Part shown: piece by piece, positions 34,414 to 42,016 of the stretch | Position numbering within the stretch: position 1 is the stretch's first letter | Layout of the letters: every line of letters starts with the position of its first letter | NCBI RefSeq assembly: GCF_015277775.1 | Contig: NZ_CP063849.1 | Location: 7,641,501 to 7,705,500 of the forward strand | DNA: 64,000 nt | Source of the DNA: Paludibaculum fermentans | GTDB taxonomy: Bacteria; Acidobacteriota; Terriglobia; Bryobacterales; Bryobacteraceae | Direction of reading: 5' to 3' | Notes under the pieces: model-generated | The model's database searches: none | Seen by the model: the letters and a program-made list of their open reading frames with translations, nothing else | Told to the model about the DNA's origin: nothing | Translations under genes and position numbers: made by a program

Positions 34414-34721
34414 GGGCCTTGCTCGTTCAGAGGGTCGCTGCCCAGCTGGACGGTGGGCGGGCCGGCCATCGCATCTGCGCGCGATGCCGGGCTGAATCAA
34501 TCTGATTCCAGATACCCATATCGGTCTCCGTCGGGGCTCCGTGAAAAAGAATGATATTTAAGGAGCGGTTATTTCGGTATTATGTAGGTTAAAGTTTATT
34601 TATTTTGCAATGCGTGGATCGTCCCTCCTCCGGCGGAGTATGTTCGCCACTTAGCTGGAACATGAAGACGTTGAGGGTGTTAGAGTTCTTAATAGCTGAT
34701 TAAGAACAAAGCGAGTCCGCC
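34414..34721. other. Intergenic promoter region between cheA and the GH30 gene
   Basis: This 308 bp divergent region has no supported gene. It contains an unusually AT-rich stretch (about 34550-34615, with TTAAAGTTTATTTATTTTGC) that is the likeliest place for promoters in an otherwise GC-rich window, and a perfect 9-bp dyad immediately upstream of the GH30 start (listed separately). Confidence 0.5.
34685..34707 (+). promoter_or_regulatory. Perfect 9-bp inverted repeat (putative operator) before the GH30 gene
   Basis: GTTCTTAAT, spacer AGCTG, ATTAAGAAC, ending 14 nt before the ATG at 34722. The arms are AT-rich, unlike the surroundings, and the 23-bp length and symmetry fit a dimeric helix-turn-helix repressor site better than a terminator. 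No regulator gene is adjacent. Confidence 0.5.
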
Positions 34722-36254
34722 ATGAATCGAGCACTGCCTTCTCTTCTGCTGCTTTTCGTTTCGCTTGTTGCCCACGCCCAGCGCGTGGACACCATCTCTC
34801 TGGATACCGTCTACCAGCGGATCGACAACTTCGGTGCTTCCGATTGCTGGACCATGCAGAAGCTCTCGAGCTGGAGCCTCTCGTCCCGCGAACGCGTGGC
34901 CGATCTGCTCTTCTCGCAGTCCAACGGCATCGGGCTTAGTTGCTGGCGCTTCAATATCGGTGGCGGTACAAATGTGAAAATCACTCACCCCTGGCGGAGT
35001 CCGGAGACTTTTGAAGTATCCGAGGGTAAATACGATTGGACGCGCCAGGCGGGCGAGCGCTGGTTCCTGGGCGCGGCCAAACAGCGCGGTGTGCCTCAGT
35101 TCCTGGCCTTCGTGAACAGCCCGCCCGGCCGCATGACCCGCAACGGCCTCACCTTCACAACGAAAGGGGAAGGCAGCTCAAACCTGAAACCGGGCATGGA
35201 GCCGCAGTATGCACGCTACCTTGGCGACATCTTGAGCCACTTCCGCTCCAATCCTGACACGAGGGAGAGGCTCGATTTCCAGTACATCAGCCCGATCAAC
35301 GAGCCGCAGTGGCAATGGGATGGCACCTCCCAGGAGGGAACCAGGGCGAGCAACTCCGACATCAAGGCGATCACAAGAGCCTTGGCCGCCGAACTGAGCC
35401 GCCAGAAGCTGACTACGCGGATTGCCCTTGTCGAGAGCGGCAGCCTGCCGGATATGGTCCACCCTAATCCTGAGATGACCAAACAGTACGGATCCACCTA
35501 CGGAAACTACATTGATGAGTTCCTGGGTGACAGTTCCGTGGCTTCGCTGTTGGCGCCCATGTTTGGGTACCACGCCTACGGCTCCGATCGGTTGACAGGC
35601 TCCATCGTCGAGGATCGGCGGGTGCTCGCCGAACGGATGAAGAAATATCCACAGCAGCGGCTTTGGCAGACTGAATACTGCATTCTCGTCGGGCCGGAGG
35701 GCAAAGGAGGCAATAAGCGCGACCTGACGATGGCTACCGCCCTGGATGTCGCCCGCATCATTCACCTCGATATGGCCGTGGCGAACGCGTCGGCGTGGCA
35801 GTGGTGGACAGCTATGTCCCCCGAGGATTATAAAGACGGGCTCATCTATACCGATTACAAGAAACCAGGGGATCCCGAGTCCATCCTGCCGTCCCGGCTA
35901 CTTTGGGCGCTGGGGAACTACAGCCGCTTCGTGCGCCCCGGCATGTATCGTGTGGTGGTGGCCGGTGAACCGGACGACATCCGCGGACTGATGCGGACGG
36001 CCTACCTCGATGCGGAAGGCAGGCGCGTCGTCGTGGTTTACGTAAACGTAGGCCAGGCCCCCCAGAGTGTCACAGCGAAGTTTGATGTGGCGAAGCGCGG
36101 CTGGCGGCTGCGCCGGACCACACCCTGGGTCACGTCCGATCTTGAAGGCGACGAACTGAAGGCCTACCCTCGCCTCAAGCCGGGCGAGGCATTCCAGCTT
36201 CCTGCACGTTCCGTTGTCACGCTGGTCTCGGAGTTTGAACCTGCCGGGAAATAG
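34722..36254 (+). CDS. GH30-family glycoside hydrolase (endo-beta-1,6-galactanase-like)
   Basis: A 510-residue secreted enzyme with a signal peptide (LLLLFVSLVAHAQ). It has a (beta/alpha)8 barrel with a side beta-domain. IDNFGASDCW and LSCWRFNIGGG start the barrel, the acid/base Glu lies in SPINEPQWQW near residue 194 and the nucleophile Glu in LWQTEYC near residue 311. The C-terminal beta-sandwich (RVVVVYVN, ARSVVTLVSE) is typical of GH30. The sequence resembles fungal and bacterial beta-1,6-galactanases acting on arabinogalactan side chains; xylanase or glucosidase activity cannot be excluded. A dyad operator candidate precedes it, and a CE1-like esterase is convergent downstream. Confidence 0.82.
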   Translation: MNRALPSLLLLFVSLVAHAQRVDTISLDTVYQRIDNFGASDCWTMQKLSSWSLSSRERVADLLFSQSNGIGLSCWRFNIGGGTNVKITHPWRSPETFEVSEGKYDWTRQAGERWFLGAAKQRGVPQFLAFVNSPPGRMTRNGLTFTTKGEGSSNLKPGMEPQYARYLGDILSHFRSNPDTRERLDFQYISPINEPQWQWDGTSQEGTRASNSDIKAITRALAAELSRQKLTTRIALVESGSLPDMVHPNPEMTKQYGSTYGNYIDEFLGDSSVASLLAPMFGYHAYGSDRLTGSIVEDRRVLAERMKKYPQQRLWQTEYCILVGPEGKGGNKRDLTMATALDVARIIHLDMAVANASAWQWWTAMSPEDYKDGLIYTDYKKPGDPESILPSRLLWALGNYSRFVRPGMYRVVVAGEPDDIRGLMRTAYLDAEGRRVVVVYVNVGQAPQSVTAKFDVAKRGWRLRRTTPWVTSDLEGDELKAYPRLKPGEAFQLPARSVVTLVSEFEPAGK

Positions 36255-36298
36255 CCGGGCTTAGTCGCATGGTCCGACAGGGCGTAGCGGGTCTGCCT

Positions 36299-37468
36299 TC
36301 ATTCCCCTCGCCACAGCTTGGGCAGGAACCGGTAATAGAGAAGATGACGCCAGGTCGCCCAGTCGTGCCCGCCGTTGCCTCCGACATAGTATTCGTGGAC
36401 GATCTTGTGGTTGAGCAGCGCCTGGTGCAGCGCAACGCACCTCTCACCAATCCGCTCATTCGCCTCGCCTGTGCCCTGGCCCACGAACAGGTAGGCCACT
36501 TTCCTGTTGACGTCCGGATCGTTGAGGAATTTGCTGCTGGTTTTCTCACTGTCTGTGTCGCCTGCGCTGAGCACTCCGAAGGAGGCGAAGAGATCCAGGC
36601 TGTTGAAGCCGACGAACTGGGTGTGCCTTCCGCCCATCGACAAGCCCGATAGCGCGCGGCCTCGTGGATCCTTGCGCGTGCTGTACTGGCTGTCGACCAG
36701 GGGAATGATGTTCTGCCGCAGGTCCGCTTCGAACAACGGGAAGGTCAGTTCCGTGTGCCTGGGATGGTTCCGGTGCACCATTTGATTATTCGGGATGGCG
36801 ATAATCATGGGCAGCGCTTTCCCTTCCGCCAGCAGGTTGTCCATGATGAAACTGACTCGGCCATCGTAGATCCAGTTGTAGGCGAGTTCTCCGCTGCCGC
36901 CCAGCAGGTACAGCACTGGATAGCGCTTCGCCCGGTCATAGCCCGGCGGAGTGTAGACGTACAGTTCCCGCTCGCCATTCGTCACGCCGGAATGATAAAC
37001 GTGCCTGGTCACGTTTCCGTGTGGCACGTTTCTTGCGTCGTAGTACGCGGGCCCGTCGCCCGGCACAACGAGTTGGCTGAAGGCCGGTTGAGCCGCGGTG
37101 CCCGCGATCGTGTTGTTCGGATCCGCCATGCGCACTCCGTCCACGGTCAGGGAGTAAACATACATATCCGGCTTCAGCGGCCCAATCGTCAGGGTCCATG
37201 CTCCGTCGTCCCCCCTAAGGAAAGGCACCGGCTTGTTGGCCGCGCCCAGGGCGATCAGCAGGGCCGGGCCAGTCAGTTGGACCTCATGCGCCTGGGGCGC
37301 CTTCAGGCGGAACGTCACCATCCGGTCGTCCCGTACTTCCGGAGACAGGATGGCTGCGCCAAATGGGATGAGATTCTCAGTGTTCTTCTGCGGGTTATGG
37401 TCTAGGTTCACGTTCGCCTGCTGGGCGAACAGGGCGGGCAGGCAGGCAAGCAGGACGAGTGATCGCAC
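36299..37468 (-). CDS. Secreted CE1-like esterase (enterochelin-esterase/feruloyl-esterase type)
   Basis: A 389-residue protein with signal peptide (VLLACLPALFAQQ). Residues about 25-120 form an E-set/CBM48-like N-terminal domain (TFRLKAPQAHEVQLTG, WTLTIGPLKPDMYVYSLTVDG). The rest is a putative esterase: YPVLYLLGGSG oxyanion region, nucleophile in ALSGLSMGG near residue 272, and catalytic His in GGNGGHDW near residue 372. It probably removes feruloyl or acetyl groups from plant polysaccharides, which fits the adjacent GH30 enzyme. The two genes are convergent with a 44 bp gap. Confidence 0.82.
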   Translation of the reverse strand: MRSLVLLACLPALFAQQANVNLDHNPQKNTENLIPFGAAILSPEVRDDRMVTFRLKAPQAHEVQLTGPALLIALGAANKPVPFLRGDDGAWTLTIGPLKPDMYVYSLTVDGVRMADPNNTIAGTAAQPAFSQLVVPGDGPAYYDARNVPHGNVTRHVYHSGVTNGERELYVYTPPGYDRAKRYPVLYLLGGSGELAYNWIYDGRVSFIMDNLLAEGKALPMIIAIPNNQMVHRNHPRHTELTFPLFEADLRQNIIPLVDSQYSTRKDPRGRALSGLSMGGRHTQFVGFNSLDLFASFGVLSAGDTDSEKTSSKFLNDPDVNRKVAYLFVGQGTGEANERIGERCVALHQALLNHKIVHEYYVGGNGGHDWATWRHLLYYRFLPKLWRGE

Positions 37469-37619
37469 TATCGGTTACCTCAGGTTGGGGATCTTCCCTC
37501 GTAACGGTATACCCTGCGGCCCATCGCCTGCTAGTCCGTCCGCCAGCCGGGCCCGTGCATAAACCCCGGCGGTTCCACGGAAGGCCCGTTGCCCAGTGGT
37601 AGACTGTTGCGACGCTCTT

Positions 37620-38753
37620 ATGAACAAACGCTCGCTGGCTGCTGGTTGTGCCGCCGGATTTGCCTTTTCCGCCAACTACACGAATCATGCGCCCATGGTT
37701 CCGGCCCTGCGCGGTGAGTTCGGCTTCGACAATGCCAGCGCCGGGTTGCTCACCACAGGCATCTTCCTCACCCACGCCCTGATGCAGATTCCCGGAGGGC
37801 GGCTGGCCGATCGCTTCGGACCTGCCCGCGTGTTGACGTTCGCCCTCGCCTGGGTGGCCGTGGCGAATCTGGCGATCGCCTTCGCGGGCTCTTACTGGAT
37901 GCTTCTGTTCTGGAAGGCGTTTGCGGGCATCGGAACCGGCGCCTGCTTCACGGCGGGTGCCCGGTACATCGTCTCGTCCTTTGAGGGCCGCGAACTCCAT
38001 GTGGCGCAGGGTTTCTTTGGAGGTTCGGTGGTGCTCGGCTCCGGCTTCGTGCTGTTTGCGGTGCCGCAATTGCTGGGCGCCTTCGGCTGGCGGGGCGGGT
38101 TTGCCGGATCGGCGATTGTGGCGGCGGTCGTGTGGTTAGGTTGGCTCGTCTCCGCTCCGCCTGCCGCCTCTCGAACCCATTCCCCGGGGAGTCTCTCAGA
38201 GATGTTGCGGAGCCGCCAGTTGTGGCTGCTGGGGTTCATCCAGATGGCCTCGTTCGGGCTGGTCATCGTGGTGGGGACCTGGATCACCACACTGCTGAAA
38301 ACCGCCTTTCAAATGCCCCTCAAACAGGCAGGACTGCTGGGGTCTGCCGTACTTCTTCTCGGCATCGTCTCCCGGCCTCTCGGTGGCTGGCTGCTGCACC
38401 GCATTCGGATCCACACGCTCATTCAGTGTGCCCTACTGGCGAATGCGGCCGCGTGCGCCGCCCTTGCCTGGGGGCAATGGGTGGAACTCACGCTTGCGGC
38501 GGTCGCCGTCCTCGGGATAGGCTGCGGATTGCCGTATGCGGGTCTATTCAATCGGGCCGCCGCGCTCTTTCCTGGGCGCGCTGGGGCCGCCATGGGACTG
38601 GTGAACATGGTGGGGATCCTCATGATTCTCGCGGGTGCGCCGGCTGTCGGCTTCCTCGCCGACTGGACTGGCCAATTCCAATCGAGTTTCCTCGTGCTAG
38701 GCGGATTCTCTCTGGCGGCAGCCGCGTCGGCATCGGCAATTTCGGAGCAATAA
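37620..38753 (+). CDS. Major facilitator superfamily transporter
   Basis: The protein has 377 residues from the ATG at 37620 (GTG at 37596 is an alternative). It has twelve hydrophobic segments and the MFS motif A in loop 2-3 (GGRLADRFGPARV). The N-terminus FAFSANYTNHAPMVPAL resembles NarK/CynX or oxalate/formate-type anion carriers. The TAA stop shares a base with the ATG of the downstream acyl-CoA ligase (TAATG), so they form a two-gene operon. By association it may import the carboxylate that the ligase activates; this is inference. Confidence 0.82.
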   Translation: MNKRSLAAGCAAGFAFSANYTNHAPMVPALRGEFGFDNASAGLLTTGIFLTHALMQIPGGRLADRFGPARVLTFALAWVAVANLAIAFAGSYWMLLFWKAFAGIGTGACFTAGARYIVSSFEGRELHVAQGFFGGSVVLGSGFVLFAVPQLLGAFGWRGGFAGSAIVAAVVWLGWLVSAPPAASRTHSPGSLSEMLRSRQLWLLGFIQMASFGLVIVVGTWITTLLKTAFQMPLKQAGLLGSAVLLLGIVSRPLGGWLLHRIRIHTLIQCALLANAAACAALAWGQWVELTLAAVAVLGIGCGLPYAGLFNRAAALFPGRAGAAMGLVNMVGILMILAGAPAVGFLADWTGQFQSSFLVLGGFSLAAAASASAISEQ

Positions 38754-40159
38754 TGAACCTCATCCAGTTATTCGATCTCTCCTTGAAGGGCCGCCGCGAC
38801 GAGGTGGCGCTCGAGTTCAGTGGAGGCTCCTTCACCTTCGGAGAGATCGATGACCGCAGCAATCGCATGGCCGCCCTCTTTCAGCAGCGCGGGCTCGAGA
38901 AGGGCGACCGGCTGTGTGTCTACCTTTCCAACTGCGTCGAGCTCATCGACATCTACCTCGCCTGCGCCAAGCTCGGCGTCATCTTTGTTCCAATCAACAT
39001 CCTTTACCGCGAACGCGAGATTCTGCACATCCTCGCTGACTCCGGCCCCAAGGCCGTGATCACCGCGCAGGAGATGCCGGGCACTGTTCCCGTGTGGCCA
39101 ATCGCCGGACTGATCACTCCACCAGCAGCGGAGCGGCCCGATGTAGCCCTTAATGGCGATTCGCCGGCGGCGCTGGTGTACACCTCAGGAACCACCGGCG
39201 CCTCAAAAGGGGCGATCCTCACACACAACAACTTCGCGGTGAACGCAATCAATCTGAACGCGTGCTGGGACATCACGAAGACCGACCGATTTCTACTGGC
39301 GCTGCCGCTTTTCCACGTTCACGCGCTGGGCAACGGCCTGCACTGCTGGCTGATCAGCGGCTGCCGCATGCGCCTGCTGGAGCGCTTCGAGCATCAGAAA
39401 GCCGCCGCGGAGTTTCTCGACTACCGGCCTACCCTCTTCTTTGGCGTGCCGACTGTCTATGTGCGCCTTCTCGACTTCCCGGCTGACATCGCAGGTCAGG
39501 TGGGCCGCTTCATGCGGCTGTTTGTCTCCGGCTCGGCTCCACTGCCGCCGCAGGTCTTTGAGGAGTTTCACGCCAAATTCGGTCACACCATTCTGGAGCG
39601 CTATGGAATGACCGAGACCCTCATGAATATCTCAAATCCCTACGTGGGCGATCGCCGGCCTGGAACCGTGGGGCTTCCTTTGCCCGGCATCTCGGCACGG
39701 ATCGTGGATGGCGAACTCCAACTCCGGGGACCCAATGTTTGCGCCGGCTACTGGCGCCGCGAGGAGGCGACGAAAGCCGCGTTTGAAGATGGATGGTTCA
39801 AAACCGGCGACGTGGCCGAATGCTCGGCCGACGGGTACTACACTCTGTTGGGCCGCAAGAGTGACCTCATCATTTCGGGCGGGTTCAATATCTACCCCCG
39901 CGAGATCGAGGAGTTTCTGCTGGAGCAGGAGGAGGTCGCGGAAGCCGCCGTGGTAGGCGTCCCCGACCAGCTACGCGGAGAAATCCCCGTCGCCTACATT
40001 GTGCCCCGTGCCGCGATCGACGCCGCCACCCTGGATCTGCGCTGCCGGGCGAAACTTGCATCCTTCAAAGTGCCGCGCGATTTCCTCGCTGTCGACAAAC
40101 TCCCGAGAACCGCATTGGGCAAGATTCAGAAGCACCTGTTGCCTCCGTGGACGAAGTAG
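38753..40159 (+). CDS. AMP-dependent acyl-CoA synthetase, malonyl-CoA synthetase (MatB)-like
   Basis: The protein has 468 residues from the ATG at 38753, with GGAG 8 nt upstream. It is an ANL-superfamily enzyme: P-loop VYTSGTTGASKGAIL, motif ERYGMTETLMNISNPY followed by DRRPGTVGLPLPG, GRKSDLIISGGFNIYPREIE hinge region, and the catalytic lysine in LGKIQKHL. The YGMTET-x-MN-x-SNPY/RRPGTVG block and the compact length resemble malonyl/methylmalonyl-CoA synthetases (MatB/ACSF3) rather than long-chain ligases. The product would feed malonyl-CoA pools. Substrate assignment is from memory of the family and needs an assay. Confidence 0.78.
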   Translation: MNLIQLFDLSLKGRRDEVALEFSGGSFTFGEIDDRSNRMAALFQQRGLEKGDRLCVYLSNCVELIDIYLACAKLGVIFVPINILYREREILHILADSGPKAVITAQEMPGTVPVWPIAGLITPPAAERPDVALNGDSPAALVYTSGTTGASKGAILTHNNFAVNAINLNACWDITKTDRFLLALPLFHVHALGNGLHCWLISGCRMRLLERFEHQKAAAEFLDYRPTLFFGVPTVYVRLLDFPADIAGQVGRFMRLFVSGSAPLPPQVFEEFHAKFGHTILERYGMTETLMNISNPYVGDRRPGTVGLPLPGISARIVDGELQLRGPNVCAGYWRREEATKAAFEDGWFKTGDVAECSADGYYTLLGRKSDLIISGGFNIYPREIEEFLLEQEEVAEAAVVGVPDQLRGEIPVAYIVPRAAIDAATLDLRCRAKLASFKVPRDFLAVDKLPRTALGKIQKHLLPPWTK

Positions 40160-40246
40160 CGGAAAACCGCCCCTCGACGCACGACTCCCTTCCGCCGCGC
40201 ATCATCTTCGCTGCTGCTTCCGGTGTGCGAGCGGAGGCGGAGTTCT

Positions 40247-40314
40247 GATCCGGCCGCCCCAGCCAGGCCAACGGCAGGACGTGGGCCGGCTGGGGCGGGT
40301 GACTCTTCCGGATC
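40247..40314. repeat. Long imperfect inverted repeat between convergent operons
   Basis: Outer arms GATCCGG (40247-40253) and CCGGATC (40308-40314) flank inner arms CCGCCCCAGCC (40254-40264) and GGCTGGGGCGG (40288-40298). Inside these, GGCC (40266-40269) pairs with GGCC (40284-40287). That is 22 pairs interrupted by one bulged A and a 9-nt right-side bulge. It lies between two genes that end toward each other, so it could be a bidirectional terminator, or a REP/MITE-like element. Confidence 0.6.
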
Positions 40315-40358
40315 ACCCATTCGCTATGAACGCTGGCGATCCTTGCTGCGAAACCGCG

Positions 40359-40964
40359 CTAAGACTTAGTGACGACGAACTCGCCGTACTCGTGCCCGCA
40401 CTCGATTCCCTTGGTCTGCACAGTCCGGAATGTCCGCATGCCCTTCTGGCCGGTAACATCGTACGGGCCGCCGTACGCCAGGTCCATGAATGCGGCCGAA
40501 ATGCCCTGCAGCATGTAGGCTGCGGGTTTGCTGGCGGCCCCGTAGCTGACGATGTCGGCCTCATAGTAGTCGTAGGCGCGCACCACCATTCGCTCCCCCG
40601 GAACAAGTTCGGCAATTTCGCACTTCGCCCAGCCCCAGGCGGTAAGAACGGCAAACGCGCCGTGCAGAATGTCTTCCGGCACTTGCTCCACCATCGGAGC
40701 GATGACCGCGTTCCACTCTTCCGACGTAATGATCCCGTAGCCTGTGTGGTAGCCACACTCGTGTGCGGCGTTCACCAGCAGGAATTCTGCCGCTTCCGTT
40801 AGATCCAGCCCAACCTGCCGGGTCAGCCGTTCGGCAAACGAATTCCAAAGGACTGCCGGGAGCTGGTTCACAAACACGCCGAATGCAGGAATCAATCCTT
40901 CCTGATTCCCCCCAATATCGATCTTGGACAGGTTCTCGATGACTTTCTTGCGGTTGATTGACAT
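40359..40964 (-). CDS. V4R-like domain protein (last gene of five-gene operon)
   Basis: A 201-residue protein without signal peptide or membrane helix. The C-terminal half (residues about 105-200) has the order and spacing of 4-vinyl-reductase (V4R)-type small-molecule-binding domains: a strand-rich WAKCEIAELVPGERMVVRAYDYYEA, a helix AAYMLQGISAAFMDLAYG, then a glycine-cysteine turn GIECGHEYGEFVV at the end. The family binds hydrophobic ligands or aids tetrapyrrole and coenzyme chemistry. The N-terminal third is predominantly helical and unrecognised. AAGGAAGG precedes the ATG, 12 nt after the upstream gene. The V4R assignment is by pattern only. Confidence 0.55.
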   Translation of the reverse strand: MSINRKKVIENLSKIDIGGNQEGLIPAFGVFVNQLPAVLWNSFAERLTRQVGLDLTEAAEFLLVNAAHECGYHTGYGIITSEEWNAVIAPMVEQVPEDILHGAFAVLTAWGWAKCEIAELVPGERMVVRAYDYYEADIVSYGAASKPAAYMLQGISAAFMDLAYGGPYDVTGQKGMRTFRTVQTKGIECGHEYGEFVVTKS

Positions 40965-40976
40965 ACTCTGCCTTCC

Positions 40977-41513
40977 TTAGTTCGCCACCACCTCGAACCG
41001 CGAGCGCTCCGCGCCGGCAACAATGCTGGCCACTTCATTTGCGCTGAACGACCGCGGCTTCAGTCCGAAAACCGCCGCGAACAATGCCGTCACATAGCCG
41101 CACGTCACGTAGTTCACCGCCTGGTCGCGCTTGCCGAACTTCCTGATCCAGCCGGCATCCAGGTGCGAGGTCAAAAGCTCGACTTCGCCGCCACCTGCGC
41201 CTGCGCACGCCACCTTCAATTGCCCCAGGCCGCTGAACGCGTAGTATTGCTCGCCGATCAGAACGCGGTCGGCAATCGTTGCGATGCCTTGCTTGCGGTA
41301 GTAGTCCGACAGGATGTGGAAGAACGCATCCTCACTGACCTCTCGCAGCAGTTTCTTCCCATCAAGAAACGCACAGTCCTCCGCGAGTTGCGTGTACAGC
41401 GTCAGGTAGTGATGGCAGTGTAGAACATGAGTCACCCCGTTGATGTTGTGCCGCGACCGAACTGGGTCAAAAGTCCGCTCTATGATAAGTTCAGTTTTCT
41501 TATTAACCGGCAT
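40977..41513 (-). CDS. Probable second V4R-like protein
   Basis: A 178-residue soluble protein with a strong GAGGAGGAG Shine-Dalgarno. It begins with RTFDPVRSRHNINGVTHVLHCHHY, which carries two histidines and a cysteine in HCHHY (about residues 32-36). The C-terminus (VNYVTCGYVTALFAAVFG, then ANEVASIVAGAERSRFEVV) aligns in layout with the end of a V4R domain, but the usual cysteines of C-x(n)-G-x-x-x-C are alanine and arginine. HCHHY could be a metal or ligand site. I do not recognise a characterised homologue. It sits 12-13 nt from both neighbours in the operon and is probably a functional partner of the 201-residue V4R-like protein. Confidence 0.6.
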   Translation of the reverse strand: MPVNKKTELIIERTFDPVRSRHNINGVTHVLHCHHYLTLYTQLAEDCAFLDGKKLLREVSEDAFFHILSDYYRKQGIATIADRVLIGEQYYAFSGLGQLKVACAGAGGGEVELLTSHLDAGWIRKFGKRDQAVNYVTCGYVTALFAAVFGLKPRSFSANEVASIVAGAERSRFEVVAN

Positions 41514-41525
41514 TGCTTCTCCTCC

Positions 41526-41717
41526 TCACACGTTGGGGGCTTCCAGGCCCGTTACTTCGCGGATTGCGGCGCGGAATTTCTCAATAAGCTCCGGAGAATC
41601 CGGCGTTTGCTCCGCCTTGTTGGACGGCACCAGCGTCTTCATAGCGACCCGCATCTTTGCAGTCGCTCCGCCATGGTCGTGAACAAAATCGTAAAGTTTG
41701 ACTAGCTTTTGTGCCAT
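41526..41717 (-). CDS. Small conserved-looking protein of unknown function (63 aa)
   Basis: A 63-residue acidic/basic mixed protein starting at the ATG at 41717, with GGAGGA 6 nt upstream; a GTG two codons earlier is possible. It has no signal peptide and no cysteine. The pattern KLYDFVHDHGG-x-x-AKMRVAMKT, then PDSPELIEKFRAAIREVTG, looks like two amphipathic helices joined by a proline-containing turn, and ends with GLEAPNV. It overlaps the end of the 104-residue gene by 16 nt and lies 12 nt before the V4R-like gene. I do not recognise it. It may be a subunit, a carrier or a peptide substrate of the operon's enzyme. Confidence 0.65.
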   Translation of the reverse strand: MAQKLVKLYDFVHDHGGATAKMRVAMKTLVPSNKAEQTPDSPELIEKFRAAIREVTGLEAPNV

Positions 41718-42016
41718 AGACACTCCTCCACAGGTATTGCCTCAAGCGCATCGTTCCATGTGCGTCGAATTTCTTCTTTGTTCCGGCGCGGGAACGTGGC
41801 CCGGCAACTTGATTCGCCCTCCACTCCCTGTGCAATCAGTCCTTGTGCTGATCGCAAGCGGAAGTAGGGACGAGGGAAACTTGAGAAGTACTGAACTTCC
41901 CCGAGATGGCGCAGAGCGAGGATATTCTCCCTGGTCCACGCGGATGCGAGCAGATATCGATAGACGGCGCTGCCGTCAAAACAATCCTCCAATTTCACTA
42001 CTTCAACGATGTGCAT
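41702..42016 (-). CDS. Small protein of unknown function (104 aa) overlapping the PLP-enzyme gene
   Basis: A 104-residue soluble protein from the ATG at 42016, which lies inside the last 19 nt of the aminotransferase gene; the 3' end overlaps the 63-residue gene by 16 nt. Features are an acidic N-terminus (VEVVKLEDCFDG), ALRHLGEVQYFSSFPRPYFRLR, GVEGESSCRATFPRRNKEEI and a C-terminal cysteine (PVEECLWHKS). Three cysteines (about residues 12, 71 and 99) could accept or relay sulfur, which would fit the desulfurase-like gene upstream, but that is speculation. No recognisable family. The tight overlaps argue that it is a real gene. Confidence 0.6.
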   Translation of the reverse strand: MHIVEVVKLEDCFDGSAVYRYLLASAWTRENILALRHLGEVQYFSSFPRPYFRLRSAQGLIAQGVEGESSCRATFPRRNKEEIRRTWNDALEAIPVEECLWHKS

